From Sandaracinaceae bacterium (GTDB lineage: Bacteria; Myxococcota_A; Polyangia; Polyangiales; JADJQN01), in assembly GCA_016712745.1 (NCBI GenBank), contig JADJQN010000003.1, forward strand, positions 1,757,275 through 1,821,274: 64,000 nucleotides of DNA, written 5' to 3'. Position 1 is the stretch's first letter, and the number at the start of each line of letters is the position of its first letter. This document shows positions 50,722 to 61,336 of the stretch, in pieces. The position numbers and the translations under genes were made by a program. The notes under the pieces are model-generated. The model did no database searches. It saw nothing but the letters and a program-made list of their open reading frames with translations, and had not been told where the DNA came from.

Positions 50722-52267
50722 GATTTAGAAATGTCCGGTGCTCTGCAAAGTACAGTTGTCCGCTTGGGTGCCTCGGTCAAGGGTTGCTGGTTTGGGATGC
50801 GGCTTTGCCGACTGCAGCGCGGTGGCCAATGGATGGGTTACGGGCAAGGGCGCAATCGACCTGGCGGATTGTTGGCGCTTCTGGTTCGCGCGTGGACGCC
50901 GAGTCGTCAGACCTGGTTCTCCCATCGCTTTGCGCATGAGATCTTCGTCGCGCAACGTGAGGCGCTTCGTTTGAAGCGTGCGCTTGTCACGCTCGCGCTG
51001 ACCTTGAGCGATGACGCTCAGGACATGTCCTAAGAGTTTGTTCTCGACGATGGCGCCTTGATGCACGCGTGCGTCTTTGGGAAACGCGTACGCGTCCAAG
51101 TGTTCGCCTCGATATTCGATGTGTACGGTTCCATCTTCTTCTTCGCGCACCGTCACACGCTTGCCACGCGCTTTTTCCGATGCTGGCGTCGAGGCGACGA
51201 CGTACATCACGCGATTGTAGTGCAAGGTGAGGCTGCCGGTCAGGCGTCGCTCCTCTTGCCACGAGAAGATGCGTGCGAGGTTTTCCCTGGGGCAGCAACG
51301 TCCGGTGCGCATCGTGCGGGCTCTGAGGTTCGCACGCGAAACGCTGGTTGTAGTCCTTCATGAACTCCCCAAGGTACGCGTTGCCCGCATCACGGCCTGA
51401 GATGCCGCGAAGCCTGAGCTCTTTGACGAGACGGTCTTGCAGCGTCTGATGCGCTCGTTCGACGCGCCCCTTGGCCGCGGGCGTGTTGGCGCAAATCACG
51501 TCGATATTCAGCTCGTACATAGCGCGTCCAATGCGTGTAGCCGTCGCCCGCGCGTGCATCCTTGGCATTGACGCGAAAGACGCCGGCCTTGTCGCTGTAA
51601 AAAGCGCAGGGCTTTCCGTGCGCACGCACATAGCGCTCGGTCGCCGCGAAGTACTCGAACGTCGATTCGGAGCGCACGAAGCGCAGCTCCATCAAACGAC
51701 TCGTCGCGTCGTCGACGTAGACCAAGAGGGTGCAGCGCGGCGCGCGTCCTTCGAACCACTCATGGTCCGACCCGTCGATTTGCACCAACTCACCTAAGCA
51801 CGAGCGGCGACGACGCGGTGATTGGGCTGGCTTTCGCCGCTGCATGCGCGTACGCCACAATCCCTCCGAGGACATCCACGTGCGCAAGGTCTCGACCGAC
51901 ACGACAACATCATGCTGCTCGCGCAGCTTCTCGCAGGCCAAGGTCGGGCCAAAGTCGGCATAGCGTTCTTTGACAAGCGCGAGCACCCGCGCACGAACAT
52001 CAGCGGCTAACTTGCGATTGCTTGGTCGGCCACGTCGCTTGGAGGCGAGAGCCGCGGCCCCTGAACCGCGTACGCACGCTGCAGTCGCCGAACTTGCCGC
52101 ACAGTCAGCTGCAACATCTCCGCAGCGGCTCGCTGTGACAGCGAATGCTCCGAGCCGTGCCATCACCGCGGCCCGGTCCATCCTTGGTGCTCATTGTCGT
52201 CAGTTCCTCCATGACCGCCTCCCGAGGCGGACATTTCTACTTGGGAGAAACCGGACATCTCTAAATG
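50722..52267 (-). mobile_element. ISNCY-like insertion sequence, degenerate
   Basis: The element is bounded by imperfect inverted repeats: GATTTAGAAATGTCCGG (50722-50738) and CCGGACATCTCTAAATG (52251-52267). A further CGGACATTTCTACTTGG lies just inside the second end at 52229-52245. It contains one transposase gene in the opposite orientation to the IS91-like remnant. No target-site duplication was identified. It adjoins the end of the IS91-like copy, so the two elements have accumulated at the same locus between the fatty-acid operon and the PilZ gene. Confidence 0.65.
50725..52190 (-). pseudogene. ISNCY-type DDE transposase, multiply frameshifted
   Basis: Protein homology runs in segments in different frames. 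The N-terminal HTH (AEMLQLTVRQVRRLQRAYAV), then KRRGRPSNRKLAADVRARVL, GELVQIDGSDHEWFEG (first Asp of the DDE triad), FYSDKAGVFRVN (second Asp), KGRVERAHQTLQDRLVKELR (Glu) and finally the C-terminal LTLHYNRVMYVVA all appear in order. Frame changes are needed near 52140, 52060, 51560 and 51340. All three DDE residues remain. The density of changes means it is inactive as written; sequence error is possible. Confidence 0.7.
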
Positions 52268-52325
52268 GGCCCTACAAATTCGCTTCGCATAAAGGGCGGA
52301 TATGTAAACTTGCTCTACGACCACA

Positions 52326-53207
52326 TCAGACGGCCGAATCGAAGAACGCGTTTATGCTGGCTAGCCTCTCGCGATCGAACTCGCCCTCTGTGCGGATAAC
52401 GCGAACGCCATCTCGCTCTTTGGTGACGTTCGTCGTGGTCGTCGTCACCGTGGCCGTTGTGACTGTCGCCGTTGTCATCGTGGCTGTTTCAAGCACCGGC
52501 ATCGCATGGCCGACAATGTCGTCCATTTTAGGCGCATCGAAATCAGTGAGCGTAGTCTCCTCGACACGCGCGGTCGCAGATTGCTCTGCGCTCGGCATTT
52601 CATCGTAAACGACCTGCAAAACAAGGCTCGGTACATCTCCCGTAAATGATAGGTCAATGCCGTCGATCTTACCTCGGCGAGTCTCCATTTCGTCGCCGAC
52701 GCGCATCGACACGCCGCGCCCAAGCTTCAGGAACGATAGCTCCTGCGTTACGGTCACCAGATCTTTGGCCGCGTGCATGACGCGAGCCACGATCGGTGAG
52801 GCCACGCCGTCGAGAGAAAGACGCGCGCTTGTGTAGAGCTCTTCGCTTGCGGGCTCAGTCTCACGTGCGAGAACTTCAGAAACGATGTCGTGGATCATTC
52901 GCTCAGAGTTGTTGTCGAGTCCGACAAAGCGAATACCGAACTCTCCCATGCGCTGGCCGGAGTCTTGCGCCCACACGACTTCGCCACGTGCATGGATCTT
53001 CTCGCCCGTAGGGGGATTCTGAAAGCGACAGGACACGTGCGTGCCTGGTTCAGGCAAGTAGGCAGCGCGCATCGACACGCCGCGCGCACTTAGATTTACG
53101 CATTCTGCTTCGAAGTGATCTCCGAAGTCGTCATGCGAAAGTTCGATCAGTGCTTCGAGTGGAACTCGAATGGCGTCGTTCGACCTACGTTCAGCGGCTG
53201 TTCCCAT
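52326..53207 (-). CDS. PilZ-domain protein with unusual Thr-rich tail
   Basis: 293 residues from ATG 53207, which is preceded by GGGAGGG. The PilZ domain (about 10-120; AERRSNDAIRVPLEALIEL, NLSARGVSMRAAYLPEPGTH) includes an RxxxR-like start and a (D/N)xSxxG motif (NLSARG), the c-di-GMP-binding signature. A second PilZ-like region may follow (about 130-210; GRGVSMRVGDEMETRRGKI). The C-terminus is Thr/Val-rich (ATMTTATVTTATVTTTTTN, about 250-270), perhaps an extended linker, followed by a short acidic helix. There is no membrane segment. It probably acts in c-di-GMP signalling, possibly in motility. Confidence 0.75.
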   Translation of the reverse strand: MGTAAERRSNDAIRVPLEALIELSHDDFGDHFEAECVNLSARGVSMRAAYLPEPGTHVSCRFQNPPTGEKIHARGEVVWAQDSGQRMGEFGIRFVGLDNNSERMIHDIVSEVLARETEPASEELYTSARLSLDGVASPIVARVMHAAKDLVTVTQELSFLKLGRGVSMRVGDEMETRRGKIDGIDLSFTGDVPSLVLQVVYDEMPSAEQSATARVEETTLTDFDAPKMDDIVGHAMPVLETATMTTATVTTATVTTTTTNVTKERDGVRVIRTEGEFDRERLASINAFFDSAV

Positions 53208-53371
53208 GGACCCTCCCGGTCGCGGCGCCTCATTTGCGGGCTGAGGTGCTGCTGGCCGACTCCTCACAGAACGGGCCGAAGAAATCCAATTTTCGACAAG
53301 TCCCGAAAATCGAGTCACATCCAACGCAGCGTTTTGGACAGGGACGAACCGAAGCGCGAGTCTCCTTAGGC

Positions 53372-54338
53372 ATGGCGATTCGCCTTGTGGTGCGCGGCCC
53401 CTCCGGTACGGATGCGACAGCCGACATCGTGTTCAGGTCGATCAACAGCGAGTGGTGATCGGTCGCGGCACGGGGGCGGACGTACGTCTTCCGAAGGGCA
53501 CCGTCAGTGAGCATCACGCGACGATCCGTCTCGACCCGAACGGTTTCGTGCTGGTGGACGAGTCGTCCACGAATGGCACCTATGTAGATGGAGTGCGACT
53601 TGTGCCCGGGCGCGCCAAGTCACTGCGCGAAGGTGATGTCATTCGCGTTTCAACATTTTCGTCACTTTCCAAAAGACCGCCATGCCAGTCGATCAGGTGC
53701 CGTCGGTAGAGCGAACAGCAGCTCTTGCGCGACGCATGGTGCGCGAGCTTCTCGATCCAGCCGGCTACGCGCAGCAGCCGGCCGAGCTTGTTGTCACGGA
53801 GGGGCCCAATATCGGCGAGAAACTTGTGCTTCCGCCCGCGCCCGCACGCATGATGATTGGTCGCATTGAAACCGCAGATCTCTTACTGACCGATGCGGAC
53901 TTATCGCGCGAGCATGCAGAAGTCATACGCGATAGTGAAGGCACCCTACTTCGCGACAACGAGAGCAAGAACGGCGTCTTCGTTAATGACAAGCGCATCC
54001 GCGAGAAGCGCTTGCGCGATCGCGACGAAATTGTCATTGGAGCAACCTTACTCACTTACAACGATCCGGCGGAGGCCGCCGTGCGCGCTCTTGAAGGATC
54101 GCCTGATCTTGTCGCGCCTCCTGAGGAAGCTTCTCTCGTTCCAGCAGGTACCGCACCTGGTGCACCGGAACCCGCGCCCGTGCCCGAACCCGCCACGCCT
54201 GCGCTGCCGGCCGCACGCATCATTGGTGCAACGCCGAAGCGTAAATCGATGAACGGCGACACATTCATCTACGTGTTCGCTGGCGTGGTTTTGCTGGCAA
54301 GCGCGATCGCCCTCTTCATCTTGCTGCGCGCACGCTAG
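53372..54338 (+). pseudogene. Two-FHA-domain membrane protein, two frameshifts
   Basis: Read across frames, one protein of about 320 residues: an FHA domain (starting MAIRLVVRGPSGTD; VVIGRGTGADVRLPKGTVSE, SSTNGTYVDGVR), a linker, a second FHA (ELVVTEGPNIGEKLVL, MMIGRIETADLLLTDADLS, DNESKNGVFVNDKRIREK), a Pro/Ala-rich linker and a C-terminal membrane helix (YVFAGVVLLASAIALFILL). Frames change near 53433 and near 53658, the latter in a TTTT run. FHA domains bind phosphothreonine, so this is a likely partner for Ser/Thr kinases. The second FHA and anchor are open from ATG 53682 and could be made alone. Confidence 0.7.
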
Positions 54339-54472
54339 GCGCTCGATTTGATAGCGAGCGTTCGAGCTACTACCCTTGTGCGTATGTGCGTGGTGATGCC
54401 CCCCGCGGTCGACACCACTTGCGATCTTCCGTAGTCGAAGGTCTCGCAAACACCGTTCGCTCACATCGCGTA

Positions 54473-55987
54473 TTAGCGATGAAAGGTGCAGGTGCCCATT
54501 GCGTCACATTGCCGGTGTGCGCCGCAAGGAGTGCCGTCTGCTGCGTAGTCACCATCGCGCGTGACGCAGGTGCCGACGCTACTTACAGCACCGTTCAAGC
54601 AGTTGGCGACACAATCCTGCATCGGAGATGCGCATGTTGTTTGGAGGAACAGAGACCCATCAGATAGCTCTGCACACACGCTGTCCGCATCACAACTTGA
54701 TTCCACACAATCCATGTGATCCAAACGACACGCTGTGCCGGCAGACGCTCCGCCGCTCGCGCAGGCGGCACCGCCAAACTCTGAGCAGCTTACGCAGGTC
54801 GCAACACCGCTTGTGCAGTCGACTCTGCCGGATCCGCAATCACCGAACGCGCAATCGTAGCCGTGGTTGCACACCGAGCAAGCACCAGCCGGTGTGCACA
54901 CTTTACCGTCGCCGCACTCTGTTCCGGGCGCAAGAAGCATGTCGGGTCCAAGACTGTTGCAAAGACCGGAAGCGCAATCGAATACGCCCATTTCACAGCT
55001 ATCTTCAAGCACGCAAGCGGCGCCGTCTTCGCAACTTGTGACGCAGGTTCCCGAAGCGTCGCACTCTCGATAAACGCCACACGAAGTGCCTGGCGCAAGC
55101 AATGTTGTCGGCGCGCAAACCGGTGTCGCTTCGCCGCAATCCCACATTCCTGCTTGGCAGCTCATCTCACTTGGACGGCAGAAGGTGCCGCATACGGGTC
55201 CCGCGTCCACGCCTGCGTCGGGGACGCCAGCATCAGAGTCCGCATCCGAGAGCTCCGCATCTACTTCCGCGTCGGATGTGCCTGCGTCGGATGTGCCTGC
55301 GTCGGACATGCCTCCGTCCATCACTTCGAGCGGCGTGCATCCTCCTTCGAGATCGGGGTTGCACCATTGATTCGCGCACGTGTCAGCAACTTGTGTCGGC
55401 GTGCAGACGCCTGACACGCACTCATTGCTCGCACAGGCTGCCACAGGGTCTGTGCAGTCAGTCGCATCAATGCAAAAGAGAACTGACGGGCAGTACATGC
55501 GCGTCGCGTTGTCGGCCGGATTGCAGCGCGGATCGACACAGTGGCCGGAGAGGCACTCGGTATATTCAGCCGAACCACCAGGCTCGGGGCAGGTGATCAC
55601 TGACGACAAACAATCGCGCGTCAAATACACGCGCAAGACGTACGAGCCCGAATAGACGATCTGGGTGCGTCGCTCGATGAGGATTTGTCCGTTAGGCCGA
55701 TAGAGATGCACCCACACGGTGTAGGTGCCATTGGGAAGCAACGGGAATGTGGCGACCGATTTACCTTGCGCGAACTCGCGGCCAAATACGGCTGGCACGC
55801 GTAAGGGCACGATGGTTCCCGAAGTGGTTCCCGTCCCAGGAAAAACTTCCGTGAGCACAGACGCGAACTCCGGCCCAGGAACAAGGCCCGTCACTACCTG
55901 CACTTCGAGTGCGGGTTCGCTCTTCTTCGCGCAAGCCGAAATGCAAAATAGAAGGACTGAAACAGCAACAGCAATGCGCTTAGTCAT
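54473..55987 (-). CDS. Cys-rich surface lipoprotein
   Basis: 504 residues with a lipobox (VSVLLFCISAC). The N-terminal domain (about 25-130) is beta-rich (LEVQVVTGLVPGPEFASVL, LPNGTYTVWVHLYRPNGQ). The remainder is a Cys-rich region with many spaced pairs (CLSGHCVDPRC, CVSGVCTPTQ, SCEMGVFDCASGLC, DCAFGDCGSGRVDC), interrupted near 235-275 by an Asp-Ala linker (MSDAGTSDAGTSDAEVDAEL). Such Asp-Ala-Gly linkers are common in myxobacterial surface proteins. Disulfides would make an extended, protease-resistant surface structure. The open frame is intact here although its neighbours are frameshifted. Function unknown. Confidence 0.75.
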   Translation of the reverse strand: MTKRIAVAVSVLLFCISACAKKSEPALEVQVVTGLVPGPEFASVLTEVFPGTGTTSGTIVPLRVPAVFGREFAQGKSVATFPLLPNGTYTVWVHLYRPNGQILIERRTQIVYSGSYVLRVYLTRDCLSSVITCPEPGGSAEYTECLSGHCVDPRCNPADNATRMYCPSVLFCIDATDCTDPVAACASNECVSGVCTPTQVADTCANQWCNPDLEGGCTPLEVMDGGMSDAGTSDAGTSDAEVDAELSDADSDAGVPDAGVDAGPVCGTFCRPSEMSCQAGMWDCGEATPVCAPTTLLAPGTSCGVYRECDASGTCVTSCEDGAACVLEDSCEMGVFDCASGLCNSLGPDMLLAPGTECGDGKVCTPAGACSVCNHGYDCAFGDCGSGRVDCTSGVATCVSCSEFGGAACASGGASAGTACRLDHMDCVESSCDADSVCAELSDGSLFLQTTCASPMQDCVANCLNGAVSSVGTCVTRDGDYAADGTPCGAHRQCDAMGTCTFHR

Positions 55988-56036
55988 GGGCTCTAAGTAC
56001 AGCGCATGACGACACCGCGCGCAAGATCAGACGATG

Positions 56037-57997
56037 TTACGAAGGCGTACCGCAATCGTCCGAGCAGCTCGTCTGCGTCTCGCCGCCGTTGCACGTTGCA
56101 TCGCCACAACCTGCGACGCAATCGAACGCGCAGTTGCTCGTCGTTTCGGCGGGTCCCTCGCAGCTAAAATCGCCACAGGTGCTAAGCGGGGACACGCAGT
56201 CTGCGGCGCACGAACTCGCCGTCTCACCCGTGCGGCACGCGCCGTCCCCACAGATCAGCACTTCGCAATCGCGAGCGCATGAAGCATGGGTTTCGCTTCC
56301 GTTGCACACAGTGTCTCCGCACACTGCGGAGGCTGCCGCGCAATCCGCTGGGCATGCGTAGTCGTCTTCCGGTGCCTCACATCGTCCGTTGCCGCACGCG
56401 ATCGTCGAACCTTCGCAATCCGTAGCGCAAGATGCTGTCGATTCACTGCTCTGACAAATGCCGTCTCCACATGCGACAACAGGCACCGTCACCGCAACGG
56501 CGTGTATCGACAGCGGAGCCAGAAAACGTCCGCGAATGCGGCCGCTTCACTGCGCGAAGTTTTCGTAGTCGGCGTAGCGTGTGAACCGATGAGTTCGCAA
56601 GAAGAAGGAACTCGACCCACGGACTGGTCGCGGATCGGTAGCAGGATCATGCTCGCGATGATCGGACCGCTCACGCCGATCGCGGCATCATCGCCCGTAC
56701 ATTGCGGCTCTGTCACGGCTGGATCTTCGTCGAGATAGTAGCTCGACATGGAGAGGCCGGTAATGTTTGTTTCGAATTGCAAAGCATGCGTGAGGCTTCC
56801 CTGCGTCCCGCTCACGACTTCGTACTCGAGCGCGCCAGGAACATATTCGTCTGCGTTGCCATCAATGGACAGGTCGTCATTCACGCTATCGGAGTAGCTC
56901 ATTCCTTTGGCAGCGTCCGAGTAGTCGATCAAATCCATGACGCCGCCGATTTGGTGAACGCGCAGCCGCATCTCGATCTCTTCGCTGCGTTCGTAGAAGC
57001 GATAGATACCTTCAGTTATAGGTCCGCTGTTGCTTCCAAGGTGGTCGCGAATAGCGCGCACAGGGCCATCTATATTCGCAACGTACGCGCCTTCCCCCGA
57101 CGCGAACGTTGCCACGCTGCGAGCAGACCCCGGTGCGAACTGCACGTTGTGCATCTCGATGAGGTTCGGGCCTGGCACGCCATCGTGAATGAGGCTGACT
57201 CCGTCGCTGATCCAGCGCGAAGAAAAGTGTCTCGTGTACGAAGCGGCGGTCACCGTTGAATTTTTCGGGATTTGCGAACTCCGTGCCGTTGTCGTCGATG
57301 CCTCGAAAGTCGTACGTCGTCCGGTAATCGCCGCTCGTCAGCCCAAAGTCGTAGGTCACGTAGTCGCCGGTACTGCGGGTCGTTGCATGCGAGCTATCGC
57401 GAAAGGCGAAGACGTATCCAGCCGCTGTTCCGTCGCGAACGGCGAAGCGCACTACAAAGTCTGCGTCTACGCCGGCTGGCGGGACGGTCGACGTCGGATT
57501 GCCACCGAAGTCCTTCACCATCAGAGCGATTTCATCGTCCTCGTCAACGCGCGGATTCGGGTCACTTCCTGTAAACGTATTTCCATCTGCGTAGACGAGG
57601 CCGGCGGTCGTCGAGTCGTTCTGCACGCATGATCCGCAAGTTCCGTAGATCTCATGAAAGAGAACGGAGCGGCGCTCGTCGATTTGAAACGGAACTGCCT
57701 CCCACGCATCCGCGTGCCAGCGAAAAAAACACGAGCTCGTCGGTGGCGACGCCCGACACCGCGCGGAGGTTGTCGCCGGTGACGACGGGGGAACTCGTCG
57801 CGATCGACGATGGTGCTTTCAGCGAGAGGTCCTGCGTCCTCGAATCCAGCGTCGGGGGCCACGACTATCGCATCCGTTATTGTGAGATCGAGAACGGTTC
57901 CCGCGTCGGCGACCTCAGTTGAGGGCGAGGACGAGCAAGCACCGATCGTCAGGACGATCGCGAAGAGCGAATTGTTGGTGGCGCATCGCCCGAGCAT
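56037..57997 (-). pseudogene. Surface lipoprotein with Cys-rich C-terminus, frameshifted
   Basis: Reconstructed from several frames: a lipobox (MLGRCATNNSLFAIVLTIGAC), an Asp/Ala spacer, then a beta-rich domain (SSPVVTGDNLRAVSGVATDE, FRWHADAWEAVPFQI, NGDRRFVHETLF onward), with a C-terminal segment of repeated CGDGxCxxxExxxSCxxDC units (CGDGICQSSESTASCATDC, CGNGRCEAPEDDYACPADC and four more). Frameshifts fall near 57795, 57730, 57225 and 56520; three are in runs of T/A (TTTTTTT, CTTTTC, GTTTTC in coding sense). Homology continues across each, so an intact protein of about 650 residues is likely in the organism. Confidence 0.7.
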
Positions 57998-58102
57998 ATC
58001 TGAAGACGAATCGTGCACAAATGCGATTCCTGGAGGCTCGCGCCAAGAAGCTGCACGCCTCCATTCGTGCAACGGGCTGGTTTGAATCGCTCACGGCCTC
58101 GC

Positions 58103-61100
58103 CTACGGAACGGTGGCGCGAAAGATATCCGTTGGCCGTTGATGTCTCCGGCAACTAAGTCCGACACGTAAGAGTGGTAGGCGCAGTACGTCCCCGACGC
58201 CCGAAAGCGTCGGCTGCCAGGTGCCCGGAGACACCTGCGCCGCTGCCCCCAGTCGTGTTGGGGCTCACTGGATACGTGGGGCCGGTCGCAACGTGATAAA
58301 GGCGAAAACGTCCCAGGTACCGTTCGTGTCGCCATCGTGCAGATTCGATGCGGGGCTGGTAAACGCCACAGTCGATCGTCGCGATTGACTGGCGCGTTAT
58401 AAGTGGATCGTTCGCTTGGACGCCGCTTGAGTTTACGCTCACTCGTATCGTTGTGTTCAACACAGTGTCGCGTAAAACGCATCGCGGACGCCGTTCGTGT
58501 ACCCCTGCGACAAGATTGGTGGAGGTCGAAGTAAGCGCGACAAAACGTCCGTCTGCCGAGGCTGCAACTCCGTTGCCACCGCAATATCTCCATTTCCTTC
58601 TGCGCCGGCTGTGGAAACGCTCGCGCGCACGACCGTGTTCGTCATTGTGTCTCGCGAAATACATCAATGAATCCGTTCGAATCTCCCGCGACCGCGTTGC
58701 TCGCGACTGTTTGGAATAGGACGTAGCGTCCGTCGCCGCTGATGCCGCCTGAGTTGGTCACTCCGCTGGCGCCGTTCAACTGCACTCCGCCGTCGCCAAG
58801 ACTCACCCGGGCGGTCGCCCCCGGTCATCTGATCGTAGGTGAACATGTCGGAGATGCCGTTGGTGTCGCCCGCGACAAGATTCGAGGGCTAGTGACATGA
58901 ACGCAACGTAGCGATTGTCGTCGGTGAAGTAGACGGAGCCGTTCGAAAGCCGTTGCCTTGCGTGCCCATGCTGTTCACGCTGATGCGCGTGGTTACGCCC
59001 GTCATCGTGTCGTGAATGAAGGTGTCCGGATTTCGCGTTGGTGTCTCCCGCGACGAGGTTGGTGGCGTCGGGTAGAACGCTGCCGTACCGCCCGTCCTGA
59101 GAAATGCCTGCGACCCTGGAAATAGCATTGGCCTGCACGCCGAGCGAGCTGACATTCACTCGAACGGTCGTGTTCAACATCGTGTCGCGCAGGAACACGT
59201 CGAGGAACAACATTGGTGTCGGACGCGACGGAGTTTGTGGCCGCAGACTCGAACGCAATGTATCGGCCATCAGAGGAGATAAACGGGTGCTGTGAATCCC
59301 CCGTTCGTTTCGGCGCCGCCCGTGCTGGGATCGATGCGGATGTGTGGGATCAGATCATCGTTACTGTTGGTCACCGTCAGTTCGGAAGAACAGGCCCATT
59401 GAAGGGACGGGTCAGAGCTCGCGGTACTGCCTGTGATGATTGAGTACAGAACGTGCCCGTCGGGAATCGCGTCATCCACGCCTGTAATGGTGGCGGTCTG
59501 AGCGACGTTCAGTTTCCAGAGGTGAACGTCATGCTCGCAGGACTCACCGTTCCTTCAGTGGCGTCGCTGGTCGCAAGCAGAAACGGTCGTCGAGGCCGGT
59601 CCGCCAGTCAGCACGATTGTAAAGGTCGCAGTGCCGCCCGCTTCAGTGGTGATAAGCCCGCTCGTGGGTGACACGGTGGCCCCGGAGTGCCATCGTCGTC
59701 GCCGTTAGTAAGCGAGACGTCGGCGACAGTGAGTCAGAGTACGTGACATCAATACTCACGCTCGCACCGGTGACAATCAGATATGCGATGAAGCCGTCGA
59801 TGATTGCGTCATCCACGCCGGTCACTGTGACCGTCTGAGGGTGTCCCAATTCAGGCTGGTGAACGTCACGGACGCGGGCGCGACGGTGCCTTCCGTGAGG
59901 ATCACTGCTCGTCAGCGAAATAGTCACGTCGGCCGCGGGCTGCGAAGTGAGCACGAGGTAAAACTCGCCATGCCGCCTGCTTCGGTGGTCGTGAGGCCCG
60001 ATGTGGGACTGACGACAATGCCCGCGCTTTCGTTGTCGATGTTCGTAGGCTCAAGCTGTTGGTCGGCAATTGCGGCATACATTGGATCCGACTCACTCGA
60101 GGACATGCACGACGACGTCGTACGTTTGGTTCCCGTCTGCGACCGCGTCGTCCACACCGGTCACTGTGATGGTCTGCGCTACGTTCCAGTGCTCGACGTG
60201 AACATCACGCTGATCGGAAGTACGGTTCCCTCGCCACGTCGGTGCTCGTGAGGCTCAACACGACATCCGCGATAGGCTCTGAGCGAAGCACAACAGCAAA
60301 TGAGTCTGCCGCCGGCTTCCGTTGTTACCAAGCCGGAGGTTCGCGCCACATCCGCCCACTGACTCGTTGTCTGCGTTGGTGACGCTGACGCTCGGCGCTG
60401 CGAGACCGTTGTAAGCGCCGTCGGTGCTTGTCGCAGGACCAATCGCGATCAATACGGGTGGTCGCCGTCCCGCGATCAGATCATCCACGCCTGTCACCGT
60501 AACGGTCCGAGGGAACATTCCAGTTGCTCATGGCCGAATACCGCCGTTGCGGACGAGACGGTGCCTTCCGGATGAATCGCTGCTCACGATGGGAAGCGTG
60601 ACGGCAGCGAGAGCTGCGACTGAAGCACGATGGTAAATGTCGCGGCGCCGCCGACTTCCGACGTCAGCAAGCCCGAAGTCGGCGATACAAGCACACCGGC
60701 TGCGTCGTCGTCTAGATTCACGCCGGTGACGTGCGGCCAGGAAGTCCGCCATAGTTCGCATCCGTACTGCTTGCATCGCTGGCTACAATCGTAAACGACG
60801 CATCTCCATCCGCGATGGCGTCGTCCACGCCGGTCACCGTGATCGTTTGCTCGACGTCCCCGGTTGAGCTACGTGAACGTCAGCAGGTTCGGAGAGACAG
60901 TCGCTTCGCTCAACATCTCGGCTCATCAGCGAGAACACAACGCCAGTTGGCAGTCGGTGGCGTGCTCAGGCGGAAGATCGTGAACGGATCGGTTGCCACC
61001 TGCTTCCCGTCGTTACGAGACCACTGGTCGGTGTCACGATCACCGCAGGCAATGTTGCGTCGCCTGCGTCTCCCGCATCTCCGCATCTCCCGCATCGACG

Positions 61101-61280
61101 TCCGGGGCGTCGGATTGCATGTCAACGGCGTTCATATCAGCGGAGCTCATGTCGGCGGACATCGGAGAATCAATTCCCATGTCGTTCATTACGTCCGCAT
61201 CGTCATGCGCTGCAGCGGATCAAAGCCAAAGCGCCCGCATCCCATCGAGCGCCAGCACCGCGACCCGACCCGATGCGCAT
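58103..61280 (-). pseudogene. Calx-beta plus WD40-like (PD40) lipoprotein, frameshifted
   Basis: One large gene read through several frames. The N-terminus starts near 61240-61280 with a probable lipobox, then an Asp/Met/Ala-rich spacer (HDDADVMNDMGIDSPMSADM). Five tandem Calx-beta-like domains follow (each with VTVTGVDDAIxDG..., period about 340 bases). After 59.3 kb a WD40-like propeller follows, with units such as DTMLNTTVRVNVSSLGVQAN and RFVALTSTSTNLVAGDxN. A terminal DIFRATVP ends at TAG 58103. Calx-beta domains bind calcium. At least a dozen single-base losses, for instance in GGGG near 59683, interrupt the frame. Confidence 0.65.
59400..61060 (-). repeat. Five tandem Calx-beta coding repeats, about 340 bases each
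   Basis: A conserved anchor TCATCCACGCC or TCGTCCACGCC (coding VDDAI) recurs at about 60821, 60481, 60147, 59809 and 59471, a spacing of 333-340 bases (about 113 residues). Sequence between anchors is similar but not identical, with the TSGLxTTEAGG strand also repeated. This marks domain duplication rather than a mobile repeat. Confidence 0.65.
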
Positions 61281-61336
61281 TTTGTTTTCGGCAAAAACGC
61301 CCTCCGGAAAACCGGCTACATAGCCTAATGGGCACG

